NCBI RefSeq assembly: GCF_011397635.1
Contig: NC_064767.1
Location: 22,866,537 to 22,930,536, forward strand
Direction: 5' to 3'
DNA from: Epinephelus fuscoguttatus
Taxonomy: Eukaryota; Chordata; Actinopteri; Perciformes; Serranidae
Length of the DNA stretch: 64,000 bases
The notes beneath the pieces were generated by a model. The model made no database searches. It had not been told where the DNA came from and was given only the letters and a program-made list of their open reading frames with translations. Every line of letters begins with the position of its first letter. Position 1 is the first letter of the stretch. Below, in pieces: positions 1 through 20,804 of this stretch. A program made the position numbers and the translations under genes.

Positions 1-522
1 TGCTTAGATAACAGGTTCAGTTCTCCGTGGGTAAGGGCTGTCTAATGGCAAGGTCAAGTGGTGAAAATATAAAATATGCTTAAACTTACACTGATTTATT
101 TTCTTGGTGGAATCTTTTTTTTAAGTTAGCTAAAATACATGTTGCTGCTACCGGCCATCCACAGCAGTAAATTGTTTAGCTTCCATGGCGGTACTCCTGC
201 CTGCTTCTGCTTCTCCAATCTGTGGGCAGGCCAACCACCATTTACTATAGGTAACACATTTACTATGTTTAAGTATCTCATACCACCCCACTTCACAAGA
301 TCTAAACTATCCCTTTGATGTTACTTTGGCTATTAATTTAGGGGTAGGCAGGTAAAATGTAAGTAGCTTTGTAGTGAAGCATTTGACAATATCAACAAAA
401 ACTGAGAAGTATGATGGACACTGACCGGACAAAAGGGCCCACATTTAAAAGAGGAGGCCGTTCTCATTTAACACAGACCTACTGTGCTGCTGCTTAGGAC
501 AGCTTTGTAAATGACTGGTTAC
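1..522 (-). other. Intron of ap3m1, cut by the window edge
   Basis: This stretch follows the donor site of the last visible ap3m1 exon. I found no reading frame resembling the AP-3 mu C-terminus on the minus strand here, so the remaining exon or exons must lie to the left of the window. No other gene or clear repeat was recognised. Confidence 0.6.
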
Positions 523-3500
523 CTTGGTAGCGAGGTCGTAGGTGTAGTTTCCCTGTGTGGCTGTGAGGTTGGCACTGAGCACAGCTTTAGGCATGTGGAT
601 GGTGACCATCAAGCCCTCCACTGTCTTTCCCATGGTCTGTTTGGGTCCGATCGTGATGTCCAGGCGACCACAAGGTCCCGACTCAAAGAAACTGATGCTC
701 TGTTTCACGTACACTGGAATGGCCACGAGGCTGAGGAGGGACAGAGACAGAATTGAACGCGATGACAATAAACAGTTGGGTTCAGCAGGCAGACAGCAAC
801 CAGCTTGTGTTTACAAGTAAACACAGTGTGGATTGTGAATCCTTACTGGGGAAATTAAACAAGAATTTCGATCCACTCCTCCGCATCACAAAGATTTTAT
901 TGTTGCTATTAGATGCTGACTATCAAATCACGCACCTAAATACATTTTTTTAAATTTAATTTAACACATACAGATGTGCATGTGCCTACTTTTGAGAGCT
1001 GACATGGTAGTTCATGAGGGTGAAGTTTCCATCTGGCGGGATGAAAGAGAGGGCACGCTCCGACTCCCAGCGCTTAAACCGTACACACGGGTGGAAACTC
1101 ACATCATCGAGAAGACGAGGATTCTGTCAACAACAACAACAACAACAACGATGGCGAGTGAATTTTATACTTAAGCACATAAATAAAAAACACAGAGCTG
1201 AGAGGACGTTAACCCACCATGAAAGACAGAGTCAGGTCAGGCATCCCAGTGAGCCTCACACAGGCTTCAATCACACCCTGGATCTCTGCAAATACTGTCG
1301 TACCTGCATAAGAACAGATTTAAAGAAATGCAAGCATGTTTAAAATGTGATCACATCTAATTATATAATCTTCCAGGAAAAGTAAACACTTCTAATTGTC
1401 ATGGACACACTCTTCAATTGTGGTGATCACACAAGTTTGTACCTGATTTGTCCACGATGGCATCTATTTCCTCAATCACATCGAAATATGCCTCATTATT
1501 GGTGTATTTAACACCAGCGCGCCTCCATGGGATATTGGACAATTGACCGGTTGGTAATGTGTCTCCAACGTTACTACCTCCTGGAAAACACACACACAAG
1601 AAGGGCAAAAATATAAATGTACATATAAACATTGTAGATGCTATGAAATTTGGTCTTTAGTAGACAGACGCTGGGGACAGGTTAGACTGACCTTTATCAC
1701 CAGAGTCAGGGTGACCTCTGTTTACCTGTGAGCGTGTTGACAACTGATCGCAGGATGGTGGGAGGCCTGATCATCTCTTTGAGCACGTTGGACTCTGTTG
1801 CTAGTGGGAAGCCGTTGTCCAGCATCTCCTCCAACAGCTCATACACTGTCACCACATTGTCCTTGATAATGCTTTCTGAGCACTCTCCAAAGTAGTCCTG
1901 TCGACGAATGCAAAAAAAAAAACCTGTCTTGTCAACAACCTCAATTTTTAAAAAATTTTTAAGATCCTATGTGAATCCCGTTGTGTACAATATATATTTT
2001 TTGTGTGTATTGTTTCTGTAGTGAGTATACAAGAAATCCAGATGCTTTACTTTTACCAGTGTTGGGCAAGTTACCAGTTAATTTCAATTGAAACTAAAAA
2101 GTTAGATTACAATATTTCTGTCTGTGTAGATCAGCGGTTCCCAGCCTTTCTCCTTAAGGGATCCCTTCTCCAATCATTGAGTAAACTGCCGACCTTTGAC
2201 TAAGTAACATACATTTCATACTACAGTATATTCAATGCAAAAAAAAAAAAAAAAATACAACTGTATAGAACAACTGATAAATTGTACAATTAACCAAAAT
2301 AGTGAATGCAACAATGGCAGGAAGTTTATGAAAAACAGTCTATTTGGATTCTTTTTTCCAGATTATTTCATTTGAGTATGAGTTCCCCTGATAATTTTAG
2401 TAACTTTACACAATTTGCTGTCTGTTCTATGCTTTAGAGCTTCTTTTTTGACCTTTTTTTGTTCCCCCTGATGCTTGGCCATTATTCTACTAGCTCTTGG
2501 GTCATTTTACCAGTGTTCTTTTTAATGCAGGGTGAGGCTGTTTAGCATAGAGTGCATATCCTGTCAGATTTATTTTACGTTTATATTTTGACCAGATTAG
2601 ATAATGTGAAAATACCTGGGGACCAGCTACTTCTCACATCACATACGTGAGACAAACGGTACTTTCATCTTTCAGTGAAGAGTACTCAACTTCCCGAAAG
2701 CGTGGCCCTTGCTGTCAACTTTATGCTTTTTTGCTGTGGTCATGTCTGCTACCTAGCAGGAGATGTGTGTTGATGGTAACTGTTGGCTTGCTAGTTTACC
2801 GTCTGTTTATGAAAACACAATGATTCCGCCTGCTGCATATGATAGTCTACCATTGTGAGGTGAACAGAAAAAATGCAAGTGAACTAACTACATTGTGTAA
2901 CAGCCCACCTATGGTATTCCAGTCAGAAACACTTAAGTTTATTTCCATTTGAACTATTATATTTGGTGGTGTGGCTCTGTTCTGGGGCCTCTCTGCCTTT
3001 CCTTGGGCCCACACAGAAAGCCTAAGGTGGAGAGAGCACACTTCTCTGCCCTTCCACTTGCAAGAGAGGAAAGCCTGAGGCAGACAGAGCAAACCTCTCT
3101 GCCCTTCCTCGTGCCCACATGGAAAGCCTAGGGCAGGGAGAGCAGCAGTAAAGACCCCCGGGAACAGAACAGAGCAGCATCAATGATAAACAGAAACAAC
3201 ATTGATAAGTCCGACACAGCACAAAAAGGAGGAGCTGAGGTTGCAAAGCAGTTTAAGTAGGGCACCCTGAATGAGATTCGCCAATTAGTTGCATAGAGAG
3301 CAATCTAGTGATCTATCAGCCGACTCTCATCCATCAGTCAGCTGCTCCACCAGTTGATAAGGCTGTTTAAAATCAGCTGATGTAGCTGGGATGTGAGCTG
3401 AGCTTGACATCATGTCCTGCCTGAATGTTTTAAAAAGACATGCCACTGGCAATTTAAAACCAGTCAGGGGGCCACAATTGACCCCCCAGGGCTGATGTAG

Positions 3501-3922
3501 CCCTCTGTAGTGGCCTTAAAATTGAGAAAACATGATGCAGTGCCAAATAGACTGCCCTACATGCTAGAAAAGACAATACCCATAAACATCTGTCTGACTT
3601 ATAAATTCTGGCATTTATTCGTCGATTTCAACTCAAAATTTAATCCCACCTGAAAAGTGTCTGCCACTCTGTGGAGGAACTCGATGACAAACAGTGGAGG
3701 GACCTCAGTCTGGATGACAGACAGGAAGAAGAGCTTGCCCCTGTATATGCTGATGAGATAGTGGTGTGGGGTCTGGAGGACTGGGGGAACATCCTCCGGG
3801 TCCACCGCCTTCTCCTTAGCCTCGAAAAAGTAATCACACACACTCCTGCTGATGACACTCTTCCAGTGTTTCTCCAGGAAGATGTCTCCAGAGTGACTGA
3901 TCAGGAACAGACTGTGGATCAT
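523..3922 (-). CDS. ap3m1: AP-3 complex subunit mu-1 (3' end outside window)
   Basis: Medium (mu) subunit of the AP-3 adaptor, which sorts cargo from endosomes to lysosome-related organelles. Coding exons on the minus strand: 3922-3650, 1897-1726, 1580-1443, 1303-1218, 1123-990 and 730-523, all with GT-AG borders and matching phases. They give 337 codons starting MIHSLFLISHSGDIFLEKHW, the classic mu3 start of the longin-like domain. The exon at 1443-1580 carries NVGDTLPTGQLSNIPWRRAG, the linker and start of the mu-homology domain. The last visible exon reads ITIGPKQTMGKTVEGL. Human AP3M1 is 418 residues; the 81 missing residues equal the C-terminal stretch after the last visible exon. No stop or frameshift was seen. 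AP3M1 rather than AP3M2 is favoured by the adjoining adk gene, as in human. Confidence 0.95.
1128..1149 (+). repeat. Short (CAA)n tract
   Basis: About seven CAA units lie a few bases from an ap3m1 exon border, inside the intron between the exons at 990-1123 and 1218-1303. Confidence 0.8.
2055..2170. repeat. Old repeat remnants in ap3m1 intron 1
   Basis: Two short stretches resemble ends of common teleost DNA repeats: one beginning near 2058 (AGTGTTGGGCAAGTTAC) and one near 2132 that looks like an hAT terminus (CAGCGGTTCCCAGCC). I could not find a matching far end or a target duplication, so element borders are unknown. Confidence 0.35.
2985..3145 (+). repeat. Tandem repeat, about 2.8 copies of a 52-54 bp unit
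   Basis: The phrase CTCTGCC plus CTT begins near 2991, 3043 and 3097, each followed about 25-30 bases later by GAAAGCCT and a purine-rich segment. It lies in ap3m1 intron 1. Short open frames here are by-products of the repeat. Confidence 0.65.
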
Positions 3923-3927
3923 CTCAG

Positions 3928-5340
3928 CTGCAACAGTGAGGGGGGTGTTGCTGTTAGTGTGGGGGCATATAGTTGATCAAATATTTGATTGCACCCAAAT
4001 CAAAACAATGCAAATATTAATATAAAGCAGTGTCACTTGGTGTCAACATTTACCTACTGTCACTTTGTGTTAAAATAACTTCAACCACAGGTAACTTAAC
4101 CGGCTGGCTAGCGAACAGAGATTGGAAACTTCCGACATTTTTACCATCTGTTTCTTAATGTTAAAAAAATAAACTTCAGAGTGACAGTGCAGCAGCAACA
4201 TGGCAGCTTTAAACAGCGGATCATGTAAACAAAGTTTCTGAGATTGCTTAAAAGTTTTACCTGCTAACTCCGTGTGCCTGTGCCAAGGATACTTTGTGCC
4301 AGTATGGCAGACTAGTCCGAGTTACTGAGGAGACGCCTGCACATCTACTCACACGTAAACACAAACTAGTCACGAGTACTTATCTTTAAGGCAAAATAAC
4401 AATGCTCAGACACGATCAGTAAAACATTACAATTAATTCCGGATTGTTTAAATACAAATAAACTCTTGAGTCAACCTGACAGACACTGTCAGATCAAAGT
4501 TTCGGACTTTTTAATCAGGCACAGTTTGCGGGCAGCTAATACCAAGAGCTGTATGAGAGCAGAAGGGAGTTTCTTGCCCTGAGTATCGCCTTGCAGGTGA
4601 GCATGCATGGTGACACTATTAAACTGATGGTGAAACTATTTTATACAGTCTATGGGTGAAACAAGTGATTGACTATTTCAGCTTCACATTAAAATACTTT
4701 GCTTAATAAGTCTTAGTACAGTAATGCACTGTAAGACTTAAATTGAGATCCACCAGAGAGATCTGCTACTATTCACAAAGTGAAATTATAACCATGTAAG
4801 CAGAGCAAAGACAGTCTGCATGGCATGTCATTATCAGACAACAACTATGTATACATTAAGTTTAGTCGCTACTGCGTTCACCAGCTGGTTATACTCACTT
4901 TGTTATTCTACTGTATGGTAGGGTGGGGTTTTAGAGGTTTTATTTCCTTAAAAACAGTTGTCTCTTATGTTACCTCAACTTTTTATTATCAATTAGTGAC
5001 TATTTAATTATTTTATTAATTAATTCTGTGTAGTTCTCTAATGTCTTGTAATGATCTAATGTTAGTTGAAAAGCTGCATATTTGCTTACATGTTCATTTG
5101 ACCTTTTGTTCGTGTAAAAATAACGATTAGTACAACTTTAAAGACTTTATATGAGAAGTTTCATGAGTTTGTCCAAAGACCTAAATGTAAGGCGTCTGAT
5201 TGGTGGATCTCAGTGAACATGTCACACACTCTGGCAGCTGCCTGCGAGGCTTCATTCCGGTCCCAGAGGTCCATTTCACTGGAAGCAGCGTGACCGTTTT
5301 TTCACGCCCGTTAAGGTGATAGCAACGTGCCCGGTTAGCC
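3928..5340. promoter_or_regulatory. Head-to-head promoter region of ap3m1 and adk
   Basis: The two genes diverge from this 1.4-kb interval. On the minus strand a strong donor (CAG|GTAAAA) at 4261 would end a non-coding ap3m1 exon of roughly 4261-4340, to be joined to the acceptor just upstream of the ATG exon (exon edge near 3927). On the plus strand a perfect donor (CAG|GTGAGC) near 4596 could end an unproven upstream exon. The last 80 bases before the adk start are relatively GC-rich. No coding sequence was recognised here. Confidence 0.5.
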
Positions 5341-14726
<9,386 letters not shown>

Positions 14727-15695
14727 CTTGAAGTCAGCCATAATTTCAATAATTTCAGCCAGACCTCATGTTCACCCTGCCAGACACAACTTTGACCCAT
14801 AATTTCCTCTAGTGTTTTTTTTTTTTTTTAACAAATCGTACCCTTTATTCTCTTAGCTGCTTTTTTTTTTTTTTTTTTTTTTTAAATCAGTCAACCGTCC
14901 GTGTTGTTTTTTAATTCATGCACACATAATTTCCTTCCAATAGCTAGTTTGGTACCTCCTGAGGTGTGCCTGCCTTTGTCTTCCACTTGGGGCCGCCAGA
15001 GGATCATGCAGACAAGAGAGATATGTTTATATTTCATAACATCATGGGATGTGAGCATTTTGCTTTACACAAAGGATCTAAATGGGAAATCTTGTTTTCA
15101 TGGACACTACAGCCAACATCTGGTGGCACTGATGCCCATCAGACTCTGCAAACTACAAACCCATGTGTTGACATCTCACAAGTGTATTTCTTCCCCACGG
15201 AGGCAGAATTGAAGCACAAGAAGTTAATTCCACAACAGGAGGACACGTTATACACAGAGGACTGATGAAAAGAATGTCGCTGACAGTGGAGGTATAGATA
15301 CTGCATAGAAATATGTAGTAGAGGTTTGTTTTAAGACTTTTTTAGAGATTAATTATTCCTGATTATGAGTTTATACTTTTTTAATTTAACAGGCCAGTTA
15401 TGAAACCAAGTGTTTTTCTTTTACGCACACTCTTTTTAAATGTGAAAAAGCCTCTGCCCAGTAAGTTCGTGATGACTGTGGGATGTCAGCTTCACTGTGT
15501 CAGTGCTATCAAGACGTTAATGCCAACATCACTATTGTGCAAGTGTGTCTTTCCTCGTGCTGTTTTTTGGGCAGGTGCTTCTATTGAGTGCCTTTTATTC
15601 CTTCCCGTCTTTGTAAATATTACAAAGTTTGCAGAAGCCTACAGGTGTTAATGTGAACCTGCAGTCATCTGTGCAGGGAAACTTGCAAGCTAGAC

Positions 15696-16274
15696 CAGTG
15701 ATGGGCAACTGGTGGCTTGCGGGGGTGGACGCACATCTTGCATGCAAATGCATGTGAGGTAAAAAGATAACACATTTGACTGTTCAGTGGGTATTAAAAC
15801 TGCCCTTACTCCTACTGTTTGTTTTTCATCTGCATCAGTAGCTCCTGTTCTTTGTCAGTTTATGTTGACCTCTTGCAATATAGTATGTATAGTATGAAGC
15901 CCAACTTCAGGTCCATCCGCTCTGCTAAATCACATTTAAATGGAATGATATAAAAGAAATGAGGAGAACATACGCTCAATTCAGGCTCAGGTCACACTTG
16001 TGATATGGGGCTAAACATTTCATACTGTATCAACCCTCAGTCTGTGTCATGTGGTGTGAACAACACTGAATACTTGAATGCCATTATACTGAATATAGAT
16101 GTACTCAAGTAAGATGTACATTTTCTGAATACTAGAATTGTTGTGACACTGCATACCTGATCGTATTGTCCCTCCATTAAATAGGTGGTTTCTTTTTACA
16201 TGCTTAGATACACCAAAAAGCCTTATTTGATAATTTATTCCTGGTCTCATTCGCGGTCAAGTTGCCCATCTCTG
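15696..16274. mobile_element. Non-autonomous hAT-type element in adk 3'UTR
   Basis: The left end is CAGTGATGGGCAACTGG and the right end, read inverted, is CAGAGATGGGCAACTTGA. The 579-bp element is flanked on both sides by the identical 8-mer AGCTAGAC (15688-15695 and 16275-16282), the target duplication size of hAT transposases. The interior has no transposase frame, so it is a passive (MITE-like) copy. The right end is only about 29 bases upstream of the AATAAA at 16303. Confidence 0.88.
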
Positions 16275-16302
16275 AGCTAGACTGTGAGGCCTGAAATTCA
16301 CA

Positions 16303-16308
16303 AATAAA
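16303..16308 (+). terminator. adk: Probable adk polyadenylation signal
   Basis: AATAAA in CACAAATAAAACC, the first canonical signal after the adk stop codon. Use is inferred. Confidence 0.55.
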
Positions 16309-16325
16309 ACCTACAACAACGATCG

Positions 16326-17825
16326 GATTACTCCGTCTTTCTTCCATGTTATTTACTAACATTTTTAGATGTTTTAACCATTAACTATAAAAATGATGGA
16401 TGTAGCCACTGTGACATCACCCAGTCGCTATCTTGGATTTGTGGAACCAGAGGTGACCATATTTGGATAACAGGGTGGAGCTGATTCTTTGACTATGGTG
16501 ACTCCTTAGACAACCTGTCACTCAAAGCATCTATGCCTCAATAAAATGTGAACAGATGAGTGATGTAAAAAAATCACCCCCTGCACAGTTTTCACAAATT
16601 TGAAAGGAAGGTTGTGAACATGTTTATTTCTGCTGGAAAGCATTTTAGCATGAGTGTAAAGTGGCCAGTAGAGGAAATGGAATTTTTCGCATGTCTGCAT
16701 TGGTGTATGTTTTTACCTCTTTTTTTATGTTTGTTAAAGGTCCCATATTATGCAGATTTTTAGGTTCATACTTGTATTTTCGGTCTCTACAAGAACATGT
16801 TTACGTGCCTTTATGGTCAAAAAATACTTTATTGTCCTCATATCATCTGTGCTGGAACACCTGTACTCACCCTTTGTCTGAATCGCTCCATTTTAGTGCC
16901 TGTCTCTTTAAGCCCCCTCTTTCTGATTGGTCACAGTCAGAGTGATAGATAAGAACACAAATAACTTGTTTAAACTAACTTTAAGTTAAAATTTAAGTTA
17001 AAGTTAATTTGACTTTTGTTCTTATCTATTGCGCCAGACAGGAAATAAGGACAAGCATGATAGGTCCCCTTTAAATCAAAGATAATTCTTAGTAAGAGAT
17101 GTAGATAGTATTCCTTATAGATCTCTGAGCAAAACTCATTTCAACATTCAAATCTGTAGTACAAGAAAGATGCTGAGGCAACAGAAGTGATAAATCTGAG
17201 GCTTCTTAGTTCCATTAGATCTGTAAGTTTCACAATAATATAAGTGGAAACCTCTTGACTAGCAGCTACAACTCTAAACTTTTGTTCTATGCATCAAGGG
17301 TTCTCAAGATGGCGGCTTAAAGAGAGGTCACGTTCAGTCGAACTTGTGTGCCATACACTATCTTTCTACATTATAACCTACAAACAGACTATTTCCTTGA
17401 CTTGAACAATTCCTAAACACGTGATGAGTGTTAACTACTTTCTGAGGCAGTCGGACAACATGTCGCACAGAAGAAAGCCAAATTCGACGAGCCGGAGGAG
17501 TTTAGCCATCAAGCTAGCAAAGAAACTAACACGGAAGCTGACGATAGCACAGAAGCTGGTGCATTTGCACCGGCACTTCATGCAGCTGTCTCTGAGATTA
17601 CAGCTAATATTGTATGCATCAAAACCTTCTGCTACCTGTTCAGACCTGTACACACACTTACAGTATTCACACTAGTGTACTTGTACACCTGACACAGTTG
17701 TGAAAAACAAAACAAACTTTAATGACACAGTCGTTAAAGAAACAAAAAGAACATTTTCAAATACCTGAGATGGATTCAGAAGACAATCAAAGTGGTAAAC
17801 AGAGATATTATCTATCTATTGTTAA
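16326..17825. other. Convergent intergenic region between adk and dusp29
   Basis: About 1.5 kb separates the 3' ends of two genes that face each other. It holds a TTAA-flanked short element (16734-17074) and, from about 16375, sequence resembling a common teleost repeat. There is no coding exon: KAT6B, which lies at this place in human, is not here. ATTAAA on the minus strand (about 17717-17722) may end the dusp29 transcript. Confidence 0.6.
16734..17074. mobile_element. TTAA-flanked short TIR element
   Basis: The left end reads TTAAAGGTCCCATATTATGC; the right end, inverted, reads TTAAAGGGGACCTATCATGC. Both start with TTAA, as expected of a piggyBac-type target duplication. About 340 bp, no reading frame of note, with an A/T-rich internal palindromic stretch around 16960-17015. 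The superfamily is inferred from TTAA only. Confidence 0.65.
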
Positions 17826-18637
17826 CTATTGTTGTTGCATCTCTCTTTTTTGCCTCAGCCTCTCCTCTTGTAACATGATGTCCAGTGCTCTGAGCTGCTT
17901 TAGGAAGCCGTGATTGGGCAGAATGCAGCGGCGCTGTTTCACATGCTCAACAGCATCCACCACAGTTAAGCTGCATTTCATCATCAAGTATGCCAAGACC
18001 AGAGTCGCTGATCTGCTCCGACCCATCACACAGTGCACCAGCACCTTGTCTAGAACAAAATGAAGATAAATGGATTCATTAGAAACACAGCGAAGCATAA
18101 CAAGCTTGTCATCCAGTGGATGAGCTTAATTAAAGGTTTAATTTCCTCCAGGACTCACTCTGCGGTTGACTGAGGGCCTCATGGATGAATTGGGTTGCAG
18201 GGCAGAAGTACTGGGAGATGTTGAAGGTGGGTTTGTCATCAGCCTCCACACCAAAGTACTGGATGTCCATGTCCGTGTAGTAATCAGCACCAGTCAGTAC
18301 ATTATTAAACTTTCCCTCCGCTGCATTGAGGACATGTGTAATACCCAGCTCTCTCAGGCCAGGCCGCTCCAGAGCTGTTTTCCTGTTTCCATGTGACACA
18401 CAGACTCAGTGCGAAGCTGTCATTTCAACCATGAAACCATCTGTGTTCATTTACTCACTCATCCCCGATGTAGATGTTGGGCCAGACCTGGTTGACATGG
18501 GCGTACTGAGCCCCAGCGCCAGACCAGAACAGCTGCTCCAGGTCTAATGTTCCCGGTGTGATGTAGTCACTGTCCGGGTCCACCTGCACTGCTGCGTACG
18601 GGTTCTTGCTTCTGGACTTTGCCACACAGGAAGACAT
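17826..18637 (-). CDS. dusp29: Dual specificity phosphatase 29 (DUPD1 type)
   Basis: Small cysteine phosphatase; the mammalian counterpart is muscle-enriched and acts on phospho-Ser/Thr/Tyr targets. Exons 18637-18459, 18382-18159 and 18049-17826 sum to 627 nt (208 residues). The N-terminus carries [15 protein letters not shown] and [14 protein letters not shown], the hallmarks that pick DUSP29 from its DUSP13 neighbours. The general acid lies in VEADDKPTF, and the active-site loop is HCVMGRSRS with Cys141 and Arg147. The C-terminus is charged and Gln-rich. The ATG at 18637 follows a likely acceptor near 18650; a non-coding exon ending with donor GTAAGT at 20099 is the probable 5' exon. Introns are in phases 2 and 1, as in the four upstream paralogues. 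Confidence 0.93.
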
Positions 18638-18730
18638 GCTCACCTCTGCTGCCCAGAAAACACATACCGTTTAGATGTAATATTAACCCTTATACACTGG
18701 TGATATCTTGATATACAGTCTTAAAGCTGG

Positions 18731-19064
18731 GACAGTTAGTCAATTAATTAATCAGTCAAACAACAATAAATCAATCAGCAACTGTTTCGATAACTGATAC
18801 ATTGACAGACTATAACGCCAAAAAACATCAGTTGTTCCAGCCTCTTAAATGTTAACACATGCTGGTTTTCATCATTTTTCTGTGACAGTAAACTGGATTT
18901 CTTTGGCTTTTAGTTGGACAAAAAGGGCACTTGTAGTCAACATAAGCTTTGAGAAATTATTTCAAGCCGTAATCATTATTTTCAGACATTTTATAGATCA
19001 AATAATCAAGCAATAAATCAAGAAAATAATTGTCTGATTGGCTGATAATAAAGATTGCAAGCCT
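18731..19064 (+). repeat. Dispersed repeat R5, forward copy
   Basis: It begins with CAGTTAGTCAATTAATT and carries TTTTATAGATCAAATAAT near its end. The same family, in various states, recurs at about 32086-32430, 33625-33958 (both reversed), 34843-35110 and 53468-55531 (forward). A short non-coding teleost repeat, class not settled. Confidence 0.6.
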
Positions 19065-20098
19065 ATACCGTATGTCCCCGACCTATGGCAGATGTATTGA
19101 GGGTGTAGGGAGTCAGTGTTTATCATGCACTTCACTGACTTATCTGCCATTTTAAAATAATTCCTGAATAAATTCATTTTCAGGCCTACATAGATTTATT
19201 GATTTAGTGATTTAAACATAACTAAATAATGAAACAAAGCATTCTTTATGCACATGATTTAAAATTAATTGTTTTTAGATAAGTAATTGTAAATCAATGA
19301 GAAATTCTGTTTTTGAAAAGGGAATTAAATATGATTGACTAATTTGGTATCACACATGCATTTCCATTCAACACTTCTGTTGTCCCTTATGTGAAGCTCT
19401 GAGGTTTTTCTTCGGGTGAAACTTCACTCAGCTGTTTGACATGACTCAAGCTCCCCATGAGCAGATGTCGTGTCTTTGTTGCCTCGACAAACAAGTTCAA
19501 GTGACAGACAGAGAGAGTTACTGCTGAATGCTATGGCACATCAGTGTAGTCCTGCCACTTAAATGATAACTGATCTGAGTAATAAATAAAATAGACAGCA
19601 CATGAAGATGGGGAATCAGTTGATAAAACAAAATAAAAATTGTCAAAATGTATTTTACTTTTTCAGAAATCTATTGTGAAATTTATAAAAGAAAATTCAA
19701 GGTATATATAATATGTTTTTTCTTTCCTTTCTCTCAGTTTACTGCTCATTTTTCAACTAATAAACAACATTATGCCCAATTACAATGATATTTAGGTCCT
19801 CCACTTCTTTCATTCTACACCTGTTTTGTATCTGCTGCACTCCCATGCTCCTTTTAATGCTCTGTAAACTCTTAATATAACACACATCATTCTCAGGTTA
19901 AGTGGTTTAGACTACAACAGTGTTGTGATGTTCCAGGATGAACTAAAGCTTGGTATGATCACTTCAGGTGTCTTATCCACTCATGATATAAGCTGTTTAC
20001 AGTAATGAGGAAAAATACACTGATGGTTTGTTCAGTGTTTGTTCACACTACAGACTGACTGTCATAATGAAGTTCTGTGGTAGAAAGAAATGACTTAC

Positions 20099-20165
20099 CT
20101 CTTTCTTGTAACTGTGTAAAGCTTTGAATCTGTTCCTGAGCAGGATCACAGAGCAGCACCTCAAC
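20099..20165 (-). promoter_or_regulatory. dusp29: Probable non-coding first exon of dusp29
   Basis: On the minus strand the sequence AAGAAAGAG is followed by a textbook donor GTAAGTCA at 20098. No coding start is needed from it because the ATG exon lies at 18637. The upstream border is not visible; the (TG)n tract starts within 30 bases. Confidence 0.4.
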
Positions 20166-20187
20166 TTTTCCTTAGTAGACATGTGGG

Positions 20188-20190
<3 letters not shown>

Positions 20191-20253
<63 letters not shown>
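20191..20253 (+). repeat. (TG)n microsatellite, 63 bp
   Basis: Perfect TG dinucleotide run of about 31 units just upstream of the probable dusp29 5' exon. Frames read through it are artefacts. Confidence 0.97.
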
Positions 20254-20254
<1 letters not shown>

Positions 20255-20804
20255 AACAGAGACCTCCCTCCACAGTAAGCATGAAGGCAGTAATACAGAT
20301 CTGGAATGGTAGTTGCTCTCTCGGGCTCTTCGTTTAAGATGTTATTTTTAGGCAGCAGGGCTACAGCACCTGACTTCAACAACGTGACAAACACACATAC
20401 ACAGACACACACAGACACACACAAACACACAACAGATCTTTTCTTACAGCCTCCATAATATAATCTGGGTCCTCAAATGTGACTGTGATTACTTTGCTTT
20501 AGCCTGTACGGTAAAGAGAGACACTGTGTCATGAGAAACAAAGCCAGGAAACGAAAAGAAGTTCAGTCAGAGTGGCATGTTGCTTTGTCGTCATTATAAG
20601 AATGTCACCAATGTGTGGACAGGTGTGGGGAGAGTTATTTCTGGGGACATAAAATTCAAAGCATTCAGTTGTTACATTGGGCCAGAGACTGAGACTTCTT
20701 GTGACAAATGACACATATTTCTATTCATCAGGTTTGATTGTTATACAGAAAATGTGGATTCAAACAGAGCAGGTGCCTGACAAGTGTGAAAGCGTCATGC
20801 TCTG

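Larger units (their letters stand above)
14727..16325 (+). other. adk: adk 3' untranslated region
   Basis: The region from the TAA at 14724-14726 to about 20 bases past the first AATAAA (16303-16308). It contains a T-rich tract (about 14816-14884) and, in its last third, a whole hAT-type element. I saw no earlier AATAAA, so the transcript probably runs through the element. No other gene was recognised. Confidence 0.6.
18650..20804. other. Spacer between dusp29 and the next phosphatase gene
   Basis: It contains a dispersed repeat copy (18731-19064), a probable dusp29 5' exon (from 20099) and a long (TG)n tract. No coding exon was recognised. Confidence 0.5.

Noticed and set aside
4500-4596. 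Possible upstream non-coding adk exon ending in a perfect donor
   Set aside because: A single donor-like site without any other support; kept only as a remark in the promoter entry.
20124-20430. Cys-Val and Thr-His repeat peptides
   Set aside because: Translations of the (TG)n microsatellite.
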